The notes beneath the pieces were generated by a model, which did no database searches, was not told where the DNA came from, and worked only from the letters and a program-made list of their open reading frames with translations. From Prorocentrum cordatum (taxonomy: Eukaryota; Sar; Dinophyceae; Prorocentrales; Prorocentraceae), in the NCBI GenBank assembly GCA_963575745.1, contig CAUYUJ010014349.1:1-64000 (forward strand): DNA of 64,000 nt, written 5' to 3'. Both the position numbers and the translations under genes were made by a program. Positions 30,614-40,047 of the stretch are shown in pieces. Positions within the stretch are counted from its first letter, which is position 1. Each line of letters begins with the position of its first letter.

Positions 30614-31042
30614 CTGGCGCATCTTGTGGATTCGGCGCAATACAGAACTCCCCGCGCGCGCGCAAGGGGAGGAACGGGGATGGGGGGGGAGCCAGAGTGT
30701 TCGGCGTTGGCCGCATCCAGCCCACCAGACCAAGATGACCTTCAAATGGCTTAAGATAGCCCAAACACCCGAACGCACGGTGAGAGGGGCAATGCATGTG
30801 GTGCGGTTTATGTGCATGGTGCAGCCACTGTCAGCCATCGTGGGCCCCAAGCAGCTTATGTAGTGCACTCTCTGTGGTGCAGTCTATGTGGTGCAATATA
30901 TGCGGTATGTGGTGCAGTCTATGCGGTGCAGTCTATGTCGGCCGTACTGGCCCCAAATGGTGCACTCTATGTGGTCTAGGATGTATGTGTTTGGCTCGTT
31001 TAGTTGGCTGGTCCGTGTATGAATGTAAATATATGTTAATAT
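30431..31042. other. Intergenic stretch with (TA)n and ATGTGGTGCA tandem
   Basis: TA run at about 30581-30610. Degenerate tandem of CTATGTGGTGCAGT units at about 30795-30980. No gene. Confidence 0.5.
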
Positions 31043-31095
31043 TTCACACGCCAAGGCTGGTCGCCGCGGCTCCGCGTCTGGACGCGGCTCGAAGC
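31043..31095 (+). repeat. Dispersed repeat D, copy D1
   Basis: CACGCCAAGGCTGGTCGCCG followed by CGGCTCCGCGTCTGGACGCG. It matches 32203-32264 in the same orientation and 20365-20458 inverted. Confidence 0.7.
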
Positions 31096-31129
31096 GTAGT
31101 TGCCGAGAGCCGAGAGGGGGGTGGGAAAC

Positions 31130-31300
31130 ATGAAACGGCGCGAAGATACGCGTCGCGAAGATAAATAAGCGCAAATATTTGGGGCACGAGTGCCGAATGC
31201 CACGGCGCGAAGATAAGCACGGCACGAGTGCCGAATACCACGGCACGAGTGCCAGACACGGCAAGCGAAGATAAGCGGCGCGAAGATACGATGCTTAATT
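31130..31300 (+). repeat. Short-unit repeats: GCGCGAAGATAAG and GGCACGAGTGCCGAAT
   Basis: Several copies of GCGAAGATAA and of the self-complementary GGCACGAGTGCC. A second array of GCGCGAAGATAAG with GCGCGATGGTAAGAATCGC lies at 32430-32592. Confidence 0.75.
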
Positions 31301-31394
31301 ACAATTACAATTATTAAACCGATGCCGCTTTGGCCCAAATGTACTTGACCGCGCGGTCGAGGTCCTTCAAGGAATGCGGGCGTGAGAGGGCGGC

Positions 31395-32156
31395 ATGGCC
31401 GCCCATCGTGGCCGCCGACGCCGCGGCGGCCATGGCAAGGGCCGCGGCGGCGTGACGCCGACTGTGAAACGCCGACAGTGCAGGGCGCGGGCGAGCCAGA
31501 GAAAGAAAGCGGCACTCTCGGAGCTCTCGGCGCTACTTGCAGAAGCGTTGCCAGCCCCGTGCTCGGGAGAATCTTGCAGGAACGTTGGCAGCGTTGCCAT
31601 CTCCGAGCTCTCGGCGTCCGACTCGGTCTGGTGCGCCAGGTCTGTGTCACCTTGCTCGCCGCGCCCGAGGGCCGGGGCGCCGCGCCCCACCGCAGCGCAG
31701 CGCGGCGCTCCACCGCGGCGCGGGGCACGCCGCTCGAGGTCAAGGACGCCGCGCTCCGCCTTGCTCGTCGCGATCGAGGCCCAGGACACCGAGGCATGCG
31801 AGCTCGCCCTCGAGCGCATGGAGGAGATGGATCTGCGGATGCGCGAGATGCAGCTGCGCAGGGCAGCGCTGGAGGAGAGGATGGACGCACTGGAGGACCA
31901 GCTCCAGCAGGCGAGGGCAATGCTGGGCGCGATGTGGCATGAGCGACAGGACGCAATAGACACGCACGACGCCACCGAGGCCAGAGCCGTCGATGTCGCC
32001 ATAGAGGCATGCGAGGACTCGGTCATAGATCGCACCAGGCGACTGATTATGGCAGAGGTGCACTACAACGCCGTGGAGCGTATGATTCGGTATCGTACTC
32101 AGCATTCTCAGCCGACCGCGGTCGATGGCCCTGGCGACAGCGCCGCCTGGCAGTGA
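31395..32156 (+). CDS. Hypothetical basic protein with C-terminal coiled coil
   Basis: 253 residues from the ATG at 31395. Residues 1-40 are Arg/Gly/Lys-rich. Residues 40-65 form an Ala/Leu helix. Residues 85-120 are Arg/Pro/Ala-rich. Residues about 125-240 are one long charged helix (ELALERMEEMDLRMREMQLR, LEERMDALEDQLQQARAM), predicted coiled coil. The amphipathic C-terminal region is the best evidence for translation. The overlapping frame at 31367-32035 on the other strand is Ser/Ala-rich and less convincing. Two copies of repeat D flank the gene in direct orientation. Function unknown. Confidence 0.5.
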   Translation: MAAHRGRRRRGGHGKGRGGVTPTVKRRQCRARASQRKKAALSELSALLAEALPAPCSGESCRNVGSVAISELSASDSVWCARSVSPCSPRPRAGAPRPTAAQRGAPPRRGARRSRSRTPRSALLVAIEAQDTEACELALERMEEMDLRMREMQLRRAALEERMDALEDQLQQARAMLGAMWHERQDAIDTHDATEARAVDVAIEACEDSVIDRTRRLIMAEVHYNAVERMIRYRTQHSQPTAVDGPGDSAAWQ

Positions 32157-32202
32157 GGGGCGCCCAGTTTAGAGCGCATGTGTTCTTAGATTCCTTTTCA
32201 GG

Positions 32203-32264
32203 CGTTCACGCGCCAGGACTGGTCGCCGCGGGCCGCGGCTCCGCGTCTGGACGCGGTCCGAAAA
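32203..32264 (+). repeat. Dispersed repeat D, copy D2
   Basis: Same block as D1, with an inserted GGCCGCGG. It lies 47 bases after the stop at 32156. Confidence 0.7.
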
Positions 32265-32429
32265 AAGGAACAACAACAAACAATAGTGTTAAGCAAGTGT
32301 TCAAATATAAGACAGTCAAATGCCAGGCAAGATAACTGGCGGTGCGTAGCGCGCGCGCCGCTGCTCGCAAGTGCAAGCATTGCTTGGGTTAGGCACGAGC
32401 GCGCGCGCTCTCTGAACCCAACCGTGCGC

Positions 32430-32592
32430 GATAAGGAAGCGCGAAGATAGGAAGATAAGGAAGCGCGAAGATAAGAAGCGCGATGGTAAGAATCGCACAG
32501 ATAAGGCAGCGCGAAGATAAGGAAGCGCGAAGATAAGAAGCGCGATGGTAAGAATCGCACAGATAAGCAATGCAAATATAAGATGCGCAAAG
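32430..32592 (+). repeat. GCGCGAAGATAAG repeat array, second copy
   Basis: About seven units of GCGCGAAGATAAG, alternating with GCGCGATGGTAAGAATCGCAC. It ends immediately before the ATG at 32593. Confidence 0.75.
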
Positions 32593-33246
32593 ATGCTGGC
32601 CGTTGCGGTTCAGGTTGGCAGCATGGGGTCCAAGAACGCCCCCATCACGCCGCCATTGCACCGCCGTCCCTCGCCGAGCGCGCAGCCGCAGTCGCAGCTG
32701 CGGCGGTCCGCTCGGCGAGCGGCCGCGGCGCAGCCGCAGCGCAACCGCAGTCGCAGTCGCAGCCGCGTTCCGCGGCCGCGGCGCAGCCGCAGCCGCTGTC
32801 GCAGCCGCAGTCGCAGCCGCGCTCCGCGGCCGCGGCGCAGCCGCAGCCGCCCGCGGCGGCGATCGCCATGCCTCGAGAAGGCAGGCCCGCAGTCTTGCCG
32901 TCGCAAGCCCCGAGGAGCTATGCCCGCAGCCTCGGGTCGCAGCCGCAGTCGCTGCCCGCAGCCTTGCCGTCGCAGGTCTCGAAGAGAAAAGCCCGCATCC
33001 TCGAATCGCAGCCGCAGTCGCAGCCCGCGGCCTTGCCGCCGTCGGCGAGGAGGCAAGAAACATCGTCGCGGCGTGCACAGAGCTTACGGCTTCATTATGG
33101 ACCCATGGATCCAAACGTGGGATCGGCCGCTGCAGCGGGAGATGATATCCGACCAGGGCTTACAAGAGGTGAACCCCGCGGACGGGCCCGATGACGAGAT
33201 CTGGATGGACTCCGAGGACTGGTCCTTTGACGAGATCAAGGGCTAG
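32593..33246 (+). CDS. Arg/Ser-repeat protein with acidic C-terminal tail
   Basis: 217 residues from the ATG at 32593 (an ATG at 32623, MGSKNAPITPP, is also possible). Residues about 30-160 are Arg/Ser/Pro-rich with RSRSRSR and RPRRSRSR repeats, resembling the RS domain of splicing-factor SR proteins. No RNA-recognition motif is present. The last 60 residues are ordinary and acidic (DPWIQTWDRPLQREM, then DGPDDEIWMDSEDWSFDEIK). The RS stretch comes from a GCAGTCGCAGCC-type DNA repeat readable in three frames; I chose this one because only it continues into a non-repetitive C-terminus. A nuclear role is speculative. Confidence 0.5.
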   Translation: MLAVAVQVGSMGSKNAPITPPLHRRPSPSAQPQSQLRRSARRAAAAQPQRNRSRSRSRVPRPRRSRSRCRSRSRSRAPRPRRSRSRPRRRSPCLEKAGPQSCRRKPRGAMPAASGRSRSRCPQPCRRRSRREKPASSNRSRSRSPRPCRRRRGGKKHRRGVHRAYGFIMDPWIQTWDRPLQREMISDQGLQEVNPADGPDDEIWMDSEDWSFDEIKG

Positions 33247-33889
33247 ATCATTGGCGCGCGAACGCCGACTTTGCTGTGACTGGCAACTGCCGATGTTGAC
33301 TCGCAACTGCCACTCTGCTCTGTTGTGACGCCGCTCGAGGGCTATACCATCGGCGCAAACGCCGCCTCTGCTAGGACTGCAGATGGAGGGGTGATTGCGA
33401 TGCTCGCGGGGGCTGGCCTGACCGCGCTTATCATATTAGCTGCAGCGCCCGCGCTGGTGGTTTGAGCCAATAGTGCATACAGTACACTATAAGTTTTAAG
33501 TACATTGTATATGGATGGCGGCTCCTCATCACAGCGGAAATCCGAATGCCACGCGCATGAGGTGCGTGTCTTGCAGTCAGGGGAGTGGAACACGACTCTT
33601 GCTGCTTATATTGCTAATCGCAGCTGGGGCCCCAGCAAGAGATCGCTGACGAACAATCCGACCCATGTTCCTCGCTCCTCCAGCCCCCAATTCCAATTCC
33701 CAACGCCCATGCTCCCACCGCCATCGCTTGCCACCATTTCCCCTCCTTGTCTTTCCACCTACCACACCCAGACACTCCTTCTTGCCATCGCCTTCCGCCG
33801 CTTTATGCGGCGCGCGCGCCACGTAGCGAACGCACGCGTGCGGGGGCTGGAAAGCGATGATCGCTGCGAAATTTGGAAAGGGTTGACAT
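33247..33889. other. Intergenic stretch, no gene seen
   Basis: Non-repetitive, moderate GC. No frame with coding character. Confidence 0.4.
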
Positions 33890-34558
33890 ATCCCACAAGC
33901 CCTCTGGGCGTAGGTGGTTTAGGGAGTTTCCTCTTCCAACCTCCTTCTTCCCCTTCGGGGAGGGGTTTACCCCTCCCCCCTTACCCTCTCCCATGGACCT
34001 GGACAGGGCGCCCCGCGAGGTGTCAGAGGGTAGTTCGCCAAAGACGGCTCCAAGAGCGCCTCGGAGAGCCTATAAGATGAGCTCCAAGATGGCCCAAGAT
34101 AGCCGAAGATGCCTCAATATGGCTCCGAAGATGCTCCAAGAGGTCCCAAGACCGCCCCAAAGCTCCAAGAGGCCCCCCAAGATGCCAAAATCTTTCAAAC
34201 ACCTTCGGAAAACCAATGATGTTCTGCTTCTCGCCTTTTCGCTTCCGATGGCCATCCGAGGCTTCAAGATGGCCCCAAAATGGCCCAAAAGGGACACAAG
34301 AGGGGCCCAAGAGAGCCCCAAGACGGCCCCAAGAGCGCCCAAGAGCGCTCCAAGAGCGCCCCAAGAGGGGTCCAAGAGGCGATTCTGGGGGCTCTAAAGG
34401 GGCAAGGCTAATTAAGGGGCCCCTCTTCTTTGATCGATCTCCTTCAAGATTGCCCCAAGAGGCGCCCAGGAGGCTTCCAGAGGCGCAAAGATTGCCCCCA
34501 AGATGGCCCCAATAGGCTCTCATAAGATGCTCCCAAGAGGGCCCCAAGAGGACCCAAG

Positions 34559-34594
<36 letters not shown>

Positions 34595-34973
34595 AGGCAC
34601 CCAACCGCCCGAGAGACCCCCAGGACCGCCAGGAGGCGCCCAAGAGGCCTCCAAGAAGCGCCCAAGAGATATCCCAAGAGGCTCCGACAGGCATCCAAGA
34701 GACCTTTGGCCATTTTGCTCGCCCTCCTCCTCCTCCTGCTCATCCGTCTTCCGTCATCCGTCCTCCTCCTTCTCCTCATCCTCCTTCTCTTCCTCCTCCT
34801 CCTATTCATTTTCCTTCTCCCCACTCCCTCATCCATCCATCCAGCATCCTCCGTCTCCTCCTTCCTCCTTCGCACGGTTCGGCTGCCCCCCTCCTTGCTC
34901 CCGCATTTCCCTGATCACCTCAACTCGCCTGGGCGTTGTTTCTGGATGGGCTGACGGTGATGCGCGAAGCGTC
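33890..34973 (+). repeat. Dispersed repeat B, copy B4
   Basis: It starts ATCCCACAAGCCCTCTGGG, with the CCCCTTCGGGGAGGGG hairpin at about 33951-33966, CCAAGAGGCC words, a pure C run at 34561-34593, a (CCT)n tract at 34723-34810, and ends GGATGGGCTGACGGTGATGC plus GCGAAGCGTC. 1084 bases. Confidence 0.8.
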
Positions 34974-35111
34974 TAGACTTTTGCAACAGCACCGATTGGA
35001 CATGCAACGAAATCTGTTTGTCCTACCCGTCCCCCCTCGGCGACACTGCATTGCTGCATCCGCCAATGCCTATGCTAGGATAGACTGCTGTGCGCACGCG
35101 CATCACAACGC

Positions 35112-35900
35112 TCACTCCTGCGACTCCAACTGCGGGATATCGCCGCCGCCATCGTCGTCATCGGCGTTGCCGTCGTAGACCGTCCAACCACGTTTGAGAA
35201 TATCGCCCGTAAGGGTCTCAATCGCTGTCTCAATGTCGGCGAGTTCCATGGTTTTTGGTTTTTGGTACTGCAAGTGCTTGCGCCCGTCTGCATCCTTGCA
35301 CTGCAGGAATATAGACTTCCTGCGATAATCGAACTTCGCCTCTGGCGTGGGCAATTCAATGCGATCCTCTGGGCGCTTGCGCTTGGGCGGCTTCACAGGC
35401 GTTGGCTGCAAGGCCGACGCCGTCGCCACCTTCTGGAGCCAAGTGAGATTCTCCACGGTCAGCTCAACACATGGCACCCTCAATGGCATGAGCTCCACGG
35501 TCATCTTCATATTGAAGGTCGCGCCCTCGTTGCAAGTCAAAGCCACGCTGGTAACATAGGGCAAGTCGTCGGGATTCACCGCCATCCTGTTGAAGCCATC
35601 TGGGAGAGCGGGTGGCTTCTCGCACGGGTTGCACGCATGCAAGTGGGCAAGTAAGACCTCGTCCACGCGCGTGTTCCTCGCCTTGCGCAAATCCTCCAGG
35701 ATGCAGCTCTTGCTCCAGTACTTGGCCTTGCCCTCGTGGGATAGGCCGAGTAAGACAGCGAGAGGTCTATCTGTCTGCCTGAGCTCGACGTACGTAGCTC
35801 CATCGATCGTCTTGGTGTACTGGGGCACCCACGTGCGGACGTGCTTCATGTCCGCGGCATGATATTGGACCACGGGCTTCGCCTCGATCGTGAACGACAT
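35112..35900 (-). CDS. Hypothetical protein, 262 residues
   Basis: The frame starts at the ATG at 35900 (MSFTIEAKPVVQYHAADMKH). The composition is well mixed over residues 1-175, with blocks TYVELRQTDRPLAVLLGLSH, a CNPCEKPP Cys pair near 95 and ALTCNEGATFNMKMTVEL. A basic KPPKRKRPEDR patch near 178 may be a nuclear signal. The acidic tail is DDDDGGGDIPQLESQE. It is a single exon that ends 139 bases right of repeat B4. No recognised domain. It lies on the same strand as, and 364 bases downstream of, the gene at 36265-38896. Confidence 0.7.
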   Translation of the reverse strand: MSFTIEAKPVVQYHAADMKHVRTWVPQYTKTIDGATYVELRQTDRPLAVLLGLSHEGKAKYWSKSCILEDLRKARNTRVDEVLLAHLHACNPCEKPPALPDGFNRMAVNPDDLPYVTSVALTCNEGATFNMKMTVELMPLRVPCVELTVENLTWLQKVATASALQPTPVKPPKRKRPEDRIELPTPEAKFDYRRKSIFLQCKDADGRKHLQYQKPKTMELADIETAIETLTGDILKRGWTVYDGNADDDDGGGDIPQLESQE

Positions 35901-36264
35901 CGGCGCGCGTGAAAACAGCCGCGCGAACCCCCCGCGGCGGCCGAGCGCAACCTCGCTTGATCACTGACGGCTTGTCACTGCAATCGAGCCCGCGCCCAGC
36001 CGCAGCGACGAGGCTTGGACCAGCGCTGCCGCTGCCCCCTCCCCCATCCCCCTCTCCCCGCGCGAGCGCATGCGAGCTGTTTTTGTTTCTCCTGCAAGCG
36101 CTGAAAGAGAAGAATACGCCATGTGTCCAGAGGACGCCGTGTGTCCTGCAAGCGCTAAAGGAAATCCGCAATAATAATACCATTGTCTCCTTAATCGGCG
36201 TGCCGCCCCACCGACCTGAGATCGCGGCACAAGTGTCTAATAAGCTCGGCTCCGCGAGCCACGA

Positions 36265-38896
36265 CTACTGCGTGCGGACCCTCTTCATCGGCGGCGCCTT
36301 CGCCGCCTGCGGCTTCAGTGCACGAAGCTGGTCGCCCTTTTTGATGGGTTTGGTGTTTTCCAGGAACGGTATTTTCAATGTAAACTTCTCCGCGCCGACC
36401 GAGGCGTCAACGGTGTGAAGCTTGATGGCCATGTTAGACTTCTTGGGGTCGGTCACCTCTTTGTCAATGAGCCAGTAGTGCGGCATGAACCCTTCTATCT
36501 TCGCCATCTTGTAGCTGCCGCGCGTGTTGTCCGCGATGCCGCCTGGATCATGCTTCTGCAGCTTCATGAAGATGTAAAGCTTCTGCGCGACGCCGTCCGC
36601 ATTAGTGATCTCCGCGCCGACGTCGATGGCACCGTTTGGAGCTGTATCCGAGAAGGCAACTTTGGTCGAGAAGGGCGGGAAGATCGCGCTGGAGACATCG
36701 ATGTCAACCTTGGCGTACACGCCGCGGTGCTCCGTGGGCTCCGTCACGATGTCGACCATCTCGCCCGCTGCCCCCTGTAGGTTACCCAATGCATCAAGCG
36801 CCGACGTCACGTGACCAACCAACACCATGCGCTGCCAGTCCGAGTTCGAGCGCGGGTCGCACCTGGCACTCCAATCGTTGATGTATTCCTGTTGGGATGG
36901 TGGGATGGGTTGCGGGGGTGGTGGGTTTGGGCGGGGCTGGGATGGGCGGTGGGGTTGGGGTAAAGGTGCGGGATGGAGAACAAAAGGAAAAGAGCACGTG
37001 GGCTGCGGGTGTGTAAGACAACCAAGCTCCATTGCCAAAATCGTTGCCCCCTCCCCCACCCCCTCCCCCTATAGTATACACGCCGTGGAAGGGGGAGAGC
37101 GCGGCGTCCTTCTTCTGCTCGCGTTTTGTGATCACCTTGAACTCTTGTGCACGCGGGGTGAGTAGCGATTTCAGGAGGTATGCCGAATCGACTGTGTAGT
37201 CGCTCCCATCGCCGATGCTCTGCAGCTTGATCTCATCCTCCTTGACTTCCTGCACCTTGTATACAGTTTTCATCTTGATGACCTCGATGTGGCAATTGGC
37301 GCTCACGCCCATACTTGCCAATTTGTGCATCCTGTCGGCGATTCCGCCTACGCTCTGCACTTGTGCAGAAGCCGCAGCTTGCTGCGCGGGAGCTTTGGGC
37401 GGGGCTCCTTTCTTCGCCCACGGGGATGTGATCTGCGTGCCTGCAATGGTAGCCAGGTCTTGCACGTACTCGTAGCCGATGTGGTGAAGCGACTCGAACT
37501 TTTGGCTCCTGGGGTCGGGCTTCTTCATGCAATGGTGCACGAGCCTCATGCCGAACCTGTTGATCAACGTCTTCACGGCCGCGTTGTCTTCTGACAGGTT
37601 GACAGTTTTTGCGATGTCTATAGCCATCGATTTCATGATGTCTGCCTGCGAGATCATGCGCTGCACTTCCTTGTTACTCGTGAGCTTAAGCCCGAAGTCA
37701 CCCGATGCAAAGAGGTTCTGAAAGTCGCCCGATGCATACTTGCTGTCGGCGCTCATCATTGCCTTTACGCAATCAATGCGGAAGGGAATGCAGCCCAAAC
37801 CATCCGAGCCGATCACTGCATCAGCCACCGCCGCCAAGACGGGGCCCTGCACAATGCGCGGCTTCTGGCACGAACGGTTGAAAGCCCGAAGCTCCTTCAA
37901 ATTCGGTGCGTCTGGTCCACCAGCGAGCTTCCTCGCAAACGTCGCCAAACTCTGGATCTCTGAAACGAAATCTGGATTTCTGGATTGCGCTTTTGTTATT
38001 GCCCTACCCCACGCGACGTCGGGGTCCAAGATGTCGCCCTCCTTTTTATTGGCTTCGAAGTTGGCGACGATCTTCTGCACGTCCCCGTGCATCTTGAACA
38101 AGGTCTCCCACCTAGTCTCATTCATGGAAACCTTCTGCGCAGCATTTCCAGACTCCTGATCGAACGCGGCTAAAGCCAACATAAATGCGGGGGGGGGCGG
38201 GGGCGGGGGCAATCGAAAAGTTAAAGGGTGGGCCATCGATTTCACAAACTTAAGCGGGTCCTGGAGCAAGTCTATAATGGCGCCGAATGCGTCTTCAGCC
38301 TGCCAGACAAGCACGTCCCATTCAAACCCCTCCTTCGCAGCATCTGCCAACGTGGGGCGCTTCAACCCGATCTTGTGGATGTCAAGCTTCCCGTCGGTAC
38401 CGAACTCGACGTTATCTGAATCTGTAGGGCTGCCAAACTGAATGCAGCGGGTCGCCTGGGTCGTGTGCGACTTGCTCACGCTAAGGATTTTGATCTCGCC
38501 CTCGTCGTATGGCGGCAAGAAGCCGTGGGATTCCTTGACAAGGTCTCCGTTGAACTCGAGTGCCTCGGCGTGGCGCTCGTGAGATGGGGGTGGCATCTCG
38601 ATGGCAAAGGGCACGCCCACCTCATCCATGCTGAACCCGTCGCTGCAAAAACTGCGCACCAGCGTGCGCACGTGGGATGGAATTATGCCATCGCCGTACC
38701 TGTTCCGCGGGTGCACGGCCACGTAGCGCCCATTCGTTTTCTGGCGCCTCAGCAGACCCTCCTTCCGCAACAATCGCACCGCCTGGTCGCGCAACTGGAG
38801 AATCGGGGGGCAATGGCTGCACGTATACTCCTTGATGATGTCGAAGATCTGCTCCTGGACGCGCTCCACGCGAGCCTGCATGGTCTCACCCGCCAT
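36265..38896 (-). CDS. Two-exon hypothetical protein, 812 residues
   Basis: Exons are 38896-37082 and 36888-36265, with a phase-0 GT-AG intron between. I chose the ATG at 38896 (MAGETMQARVERVQ); the frame extends 35 codons further upstream without better support. Residues 1-100 resemble a winged-helix-like region (CSHCPPILQLRDQAVRLLRK, RQKTNGRYVAVHPRNR), which is a guess. A Pro run lies near residue 220. Residues about 230-560 are mostly helical. Residues 560-600 contain a strand-rich segment (NCHIEVIKMKTVYKVQEVKE). The second exon encodes a beta-rich domain (NGAIDVGAEITNADGVAQKL, IEGFMPHYWLIDKEVTDPKK) ending in a basic tail. No family recognised. Even composition across both exons supports a genuine gene. 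Confidence 0.7.
36889..37081 (-). other. Intron, 193 bases, GT-AG
   Basis: The donor follows a GGC codon (GGC|GTGTAT) and the acceptor is CAACAG|GAA. The intron's sense strand is C- and T-rich, typical of a long polypyrimidine stretch. Reading through gives a Pro/Gly/Thr-rich segment out of character with the flanks. Confidence 0.7.
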
Positions 38897-39189
38897 GGCG
38901 TGGCCCAAGCCCAATGCGAGAAACGCATGGCGGGGGCTGCGCTGAACGCAACTGAAGGGTGGCTGACACCTTTGTCTGGGCCAGCGGCAGCACAAATGCA
39001 TGAAACAACTATTGATTTCGCAGCATGCCTCCCACGGCGCCCGCGCAATATTCCAGATCGGGCACCAAGGTTCTCTTAGGGTTTAGGGTTAACGACATTG
39101 GCGTCACAAGTGTTTTGGGCGTCCTGTTCAGCGCGCGCGCTGTTATATATATTGATTGAAAATGCATGCCCATACATGGCGTTAGTTTG
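38897..39189. other. Intergenic stretch with a short telomere-like motif
   Basis: TTAGGGTTTAGGGTTAA at 39077-39093 holds about two copies of the plant/dinoflagellate-type telomere unit TTTAGGG. Nothing else was recognised. Confidence 0.5.
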
Positions 39190-39536
39190 CGTAACTGCAG
39201 TTATGTGGCACTTACGCGCCACTTATGTGGCACTTACGCGCCACTTATGTGGCACTTACGCCACTTACATAAGTAGCTCGTAAGTAACTTACGCTACTTA
39301 TATAAGTAGGCCGTAAGTACTTATAAGTAGGCCAAAGTACTTATAAGTACTTACGCTACTTATAAGTAGGCTGCCCTACTTATAAGTAGCTCCTAAGTAA
39401 CTTAGCTACATATGAGCTACTTACACTACTTATGAGCTACTTACGAGCTACTTACACTACTTATCAGCTACTTACGAGCGACTTAGGAGCTACTTATAAT
39501 TGGCGTAACTGCATAAGTACTTATAAGTACCCCCGC
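39190..39536. repeat. Palindrome-rich array of ACTTATAAGT and GTGGCACTTACGCGCCAC units
   Basis: Short self-complementary words recur (ACTTATAAGT, CTACTTATAAGTAG, and GTGGC paired with GCCAC). About 10-20-base units vary gradually along the array. AT-rich relative to its surroundings. It abuts the left end of the rearranged retrotransposon at 39545. Confidence 0.85.
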
Positions 39537-39544
39537 CGCGCGCA

Positions 39545-40047
39545 GTGCTGTGTGAGGGGGGGACTGCCTGGGTGGCAGTTCGTGCTCGTCTCTGGAAGCG
39601 CAGTGTCGAGCAGCTTAGGTTGGCCAGCTCAGAGGAGGAATACGGCATCCAGCTGGCTCAGGACCCTCAATGGCAGGAGCTTCTTCGGGCTGCGGGAACC
39701 CGCCGGGTCTCCGCGGTGGACGTCGCCCGGGAGGGACCCCCTCCTGATGCGGCTTGGGACGAGCCGGCTCAGGTCCAGGAGGACACCGGGCCCAGGCTGC
39801 CGGGTCCGGGGGTCCCGTCCGCCGAGGAGCCCCCGTCTGTTGTTCGACCTCAGCCCTCCGCGAACGGTCCTTTGTCTTTCTCTCGGGGGAGTCGGGCCTC
39901 GAGGGCGGGCTCGACGACGGCTCAGCCGCCCTCTCAGCTTCCCTCGATTCCCGAGTCGCGGGAAGACTCCGGGCCTCCCACGGCCCTCCCGTCACCCCGG
40001 GGGGGAGAGGACCAGAGCGCTTCAGACGGCGGTCCCGGGGGGGCGCC
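39545..40047 (+). repeat. Inverted repeat arm, left (503 bp)
   Basis: Complementary without gaps to 42852-43354. I find two differences, both C to T in CpG context in the right arm. The loop between the arms holds RT, RNase H and an LTR. Confidence 0.9.
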
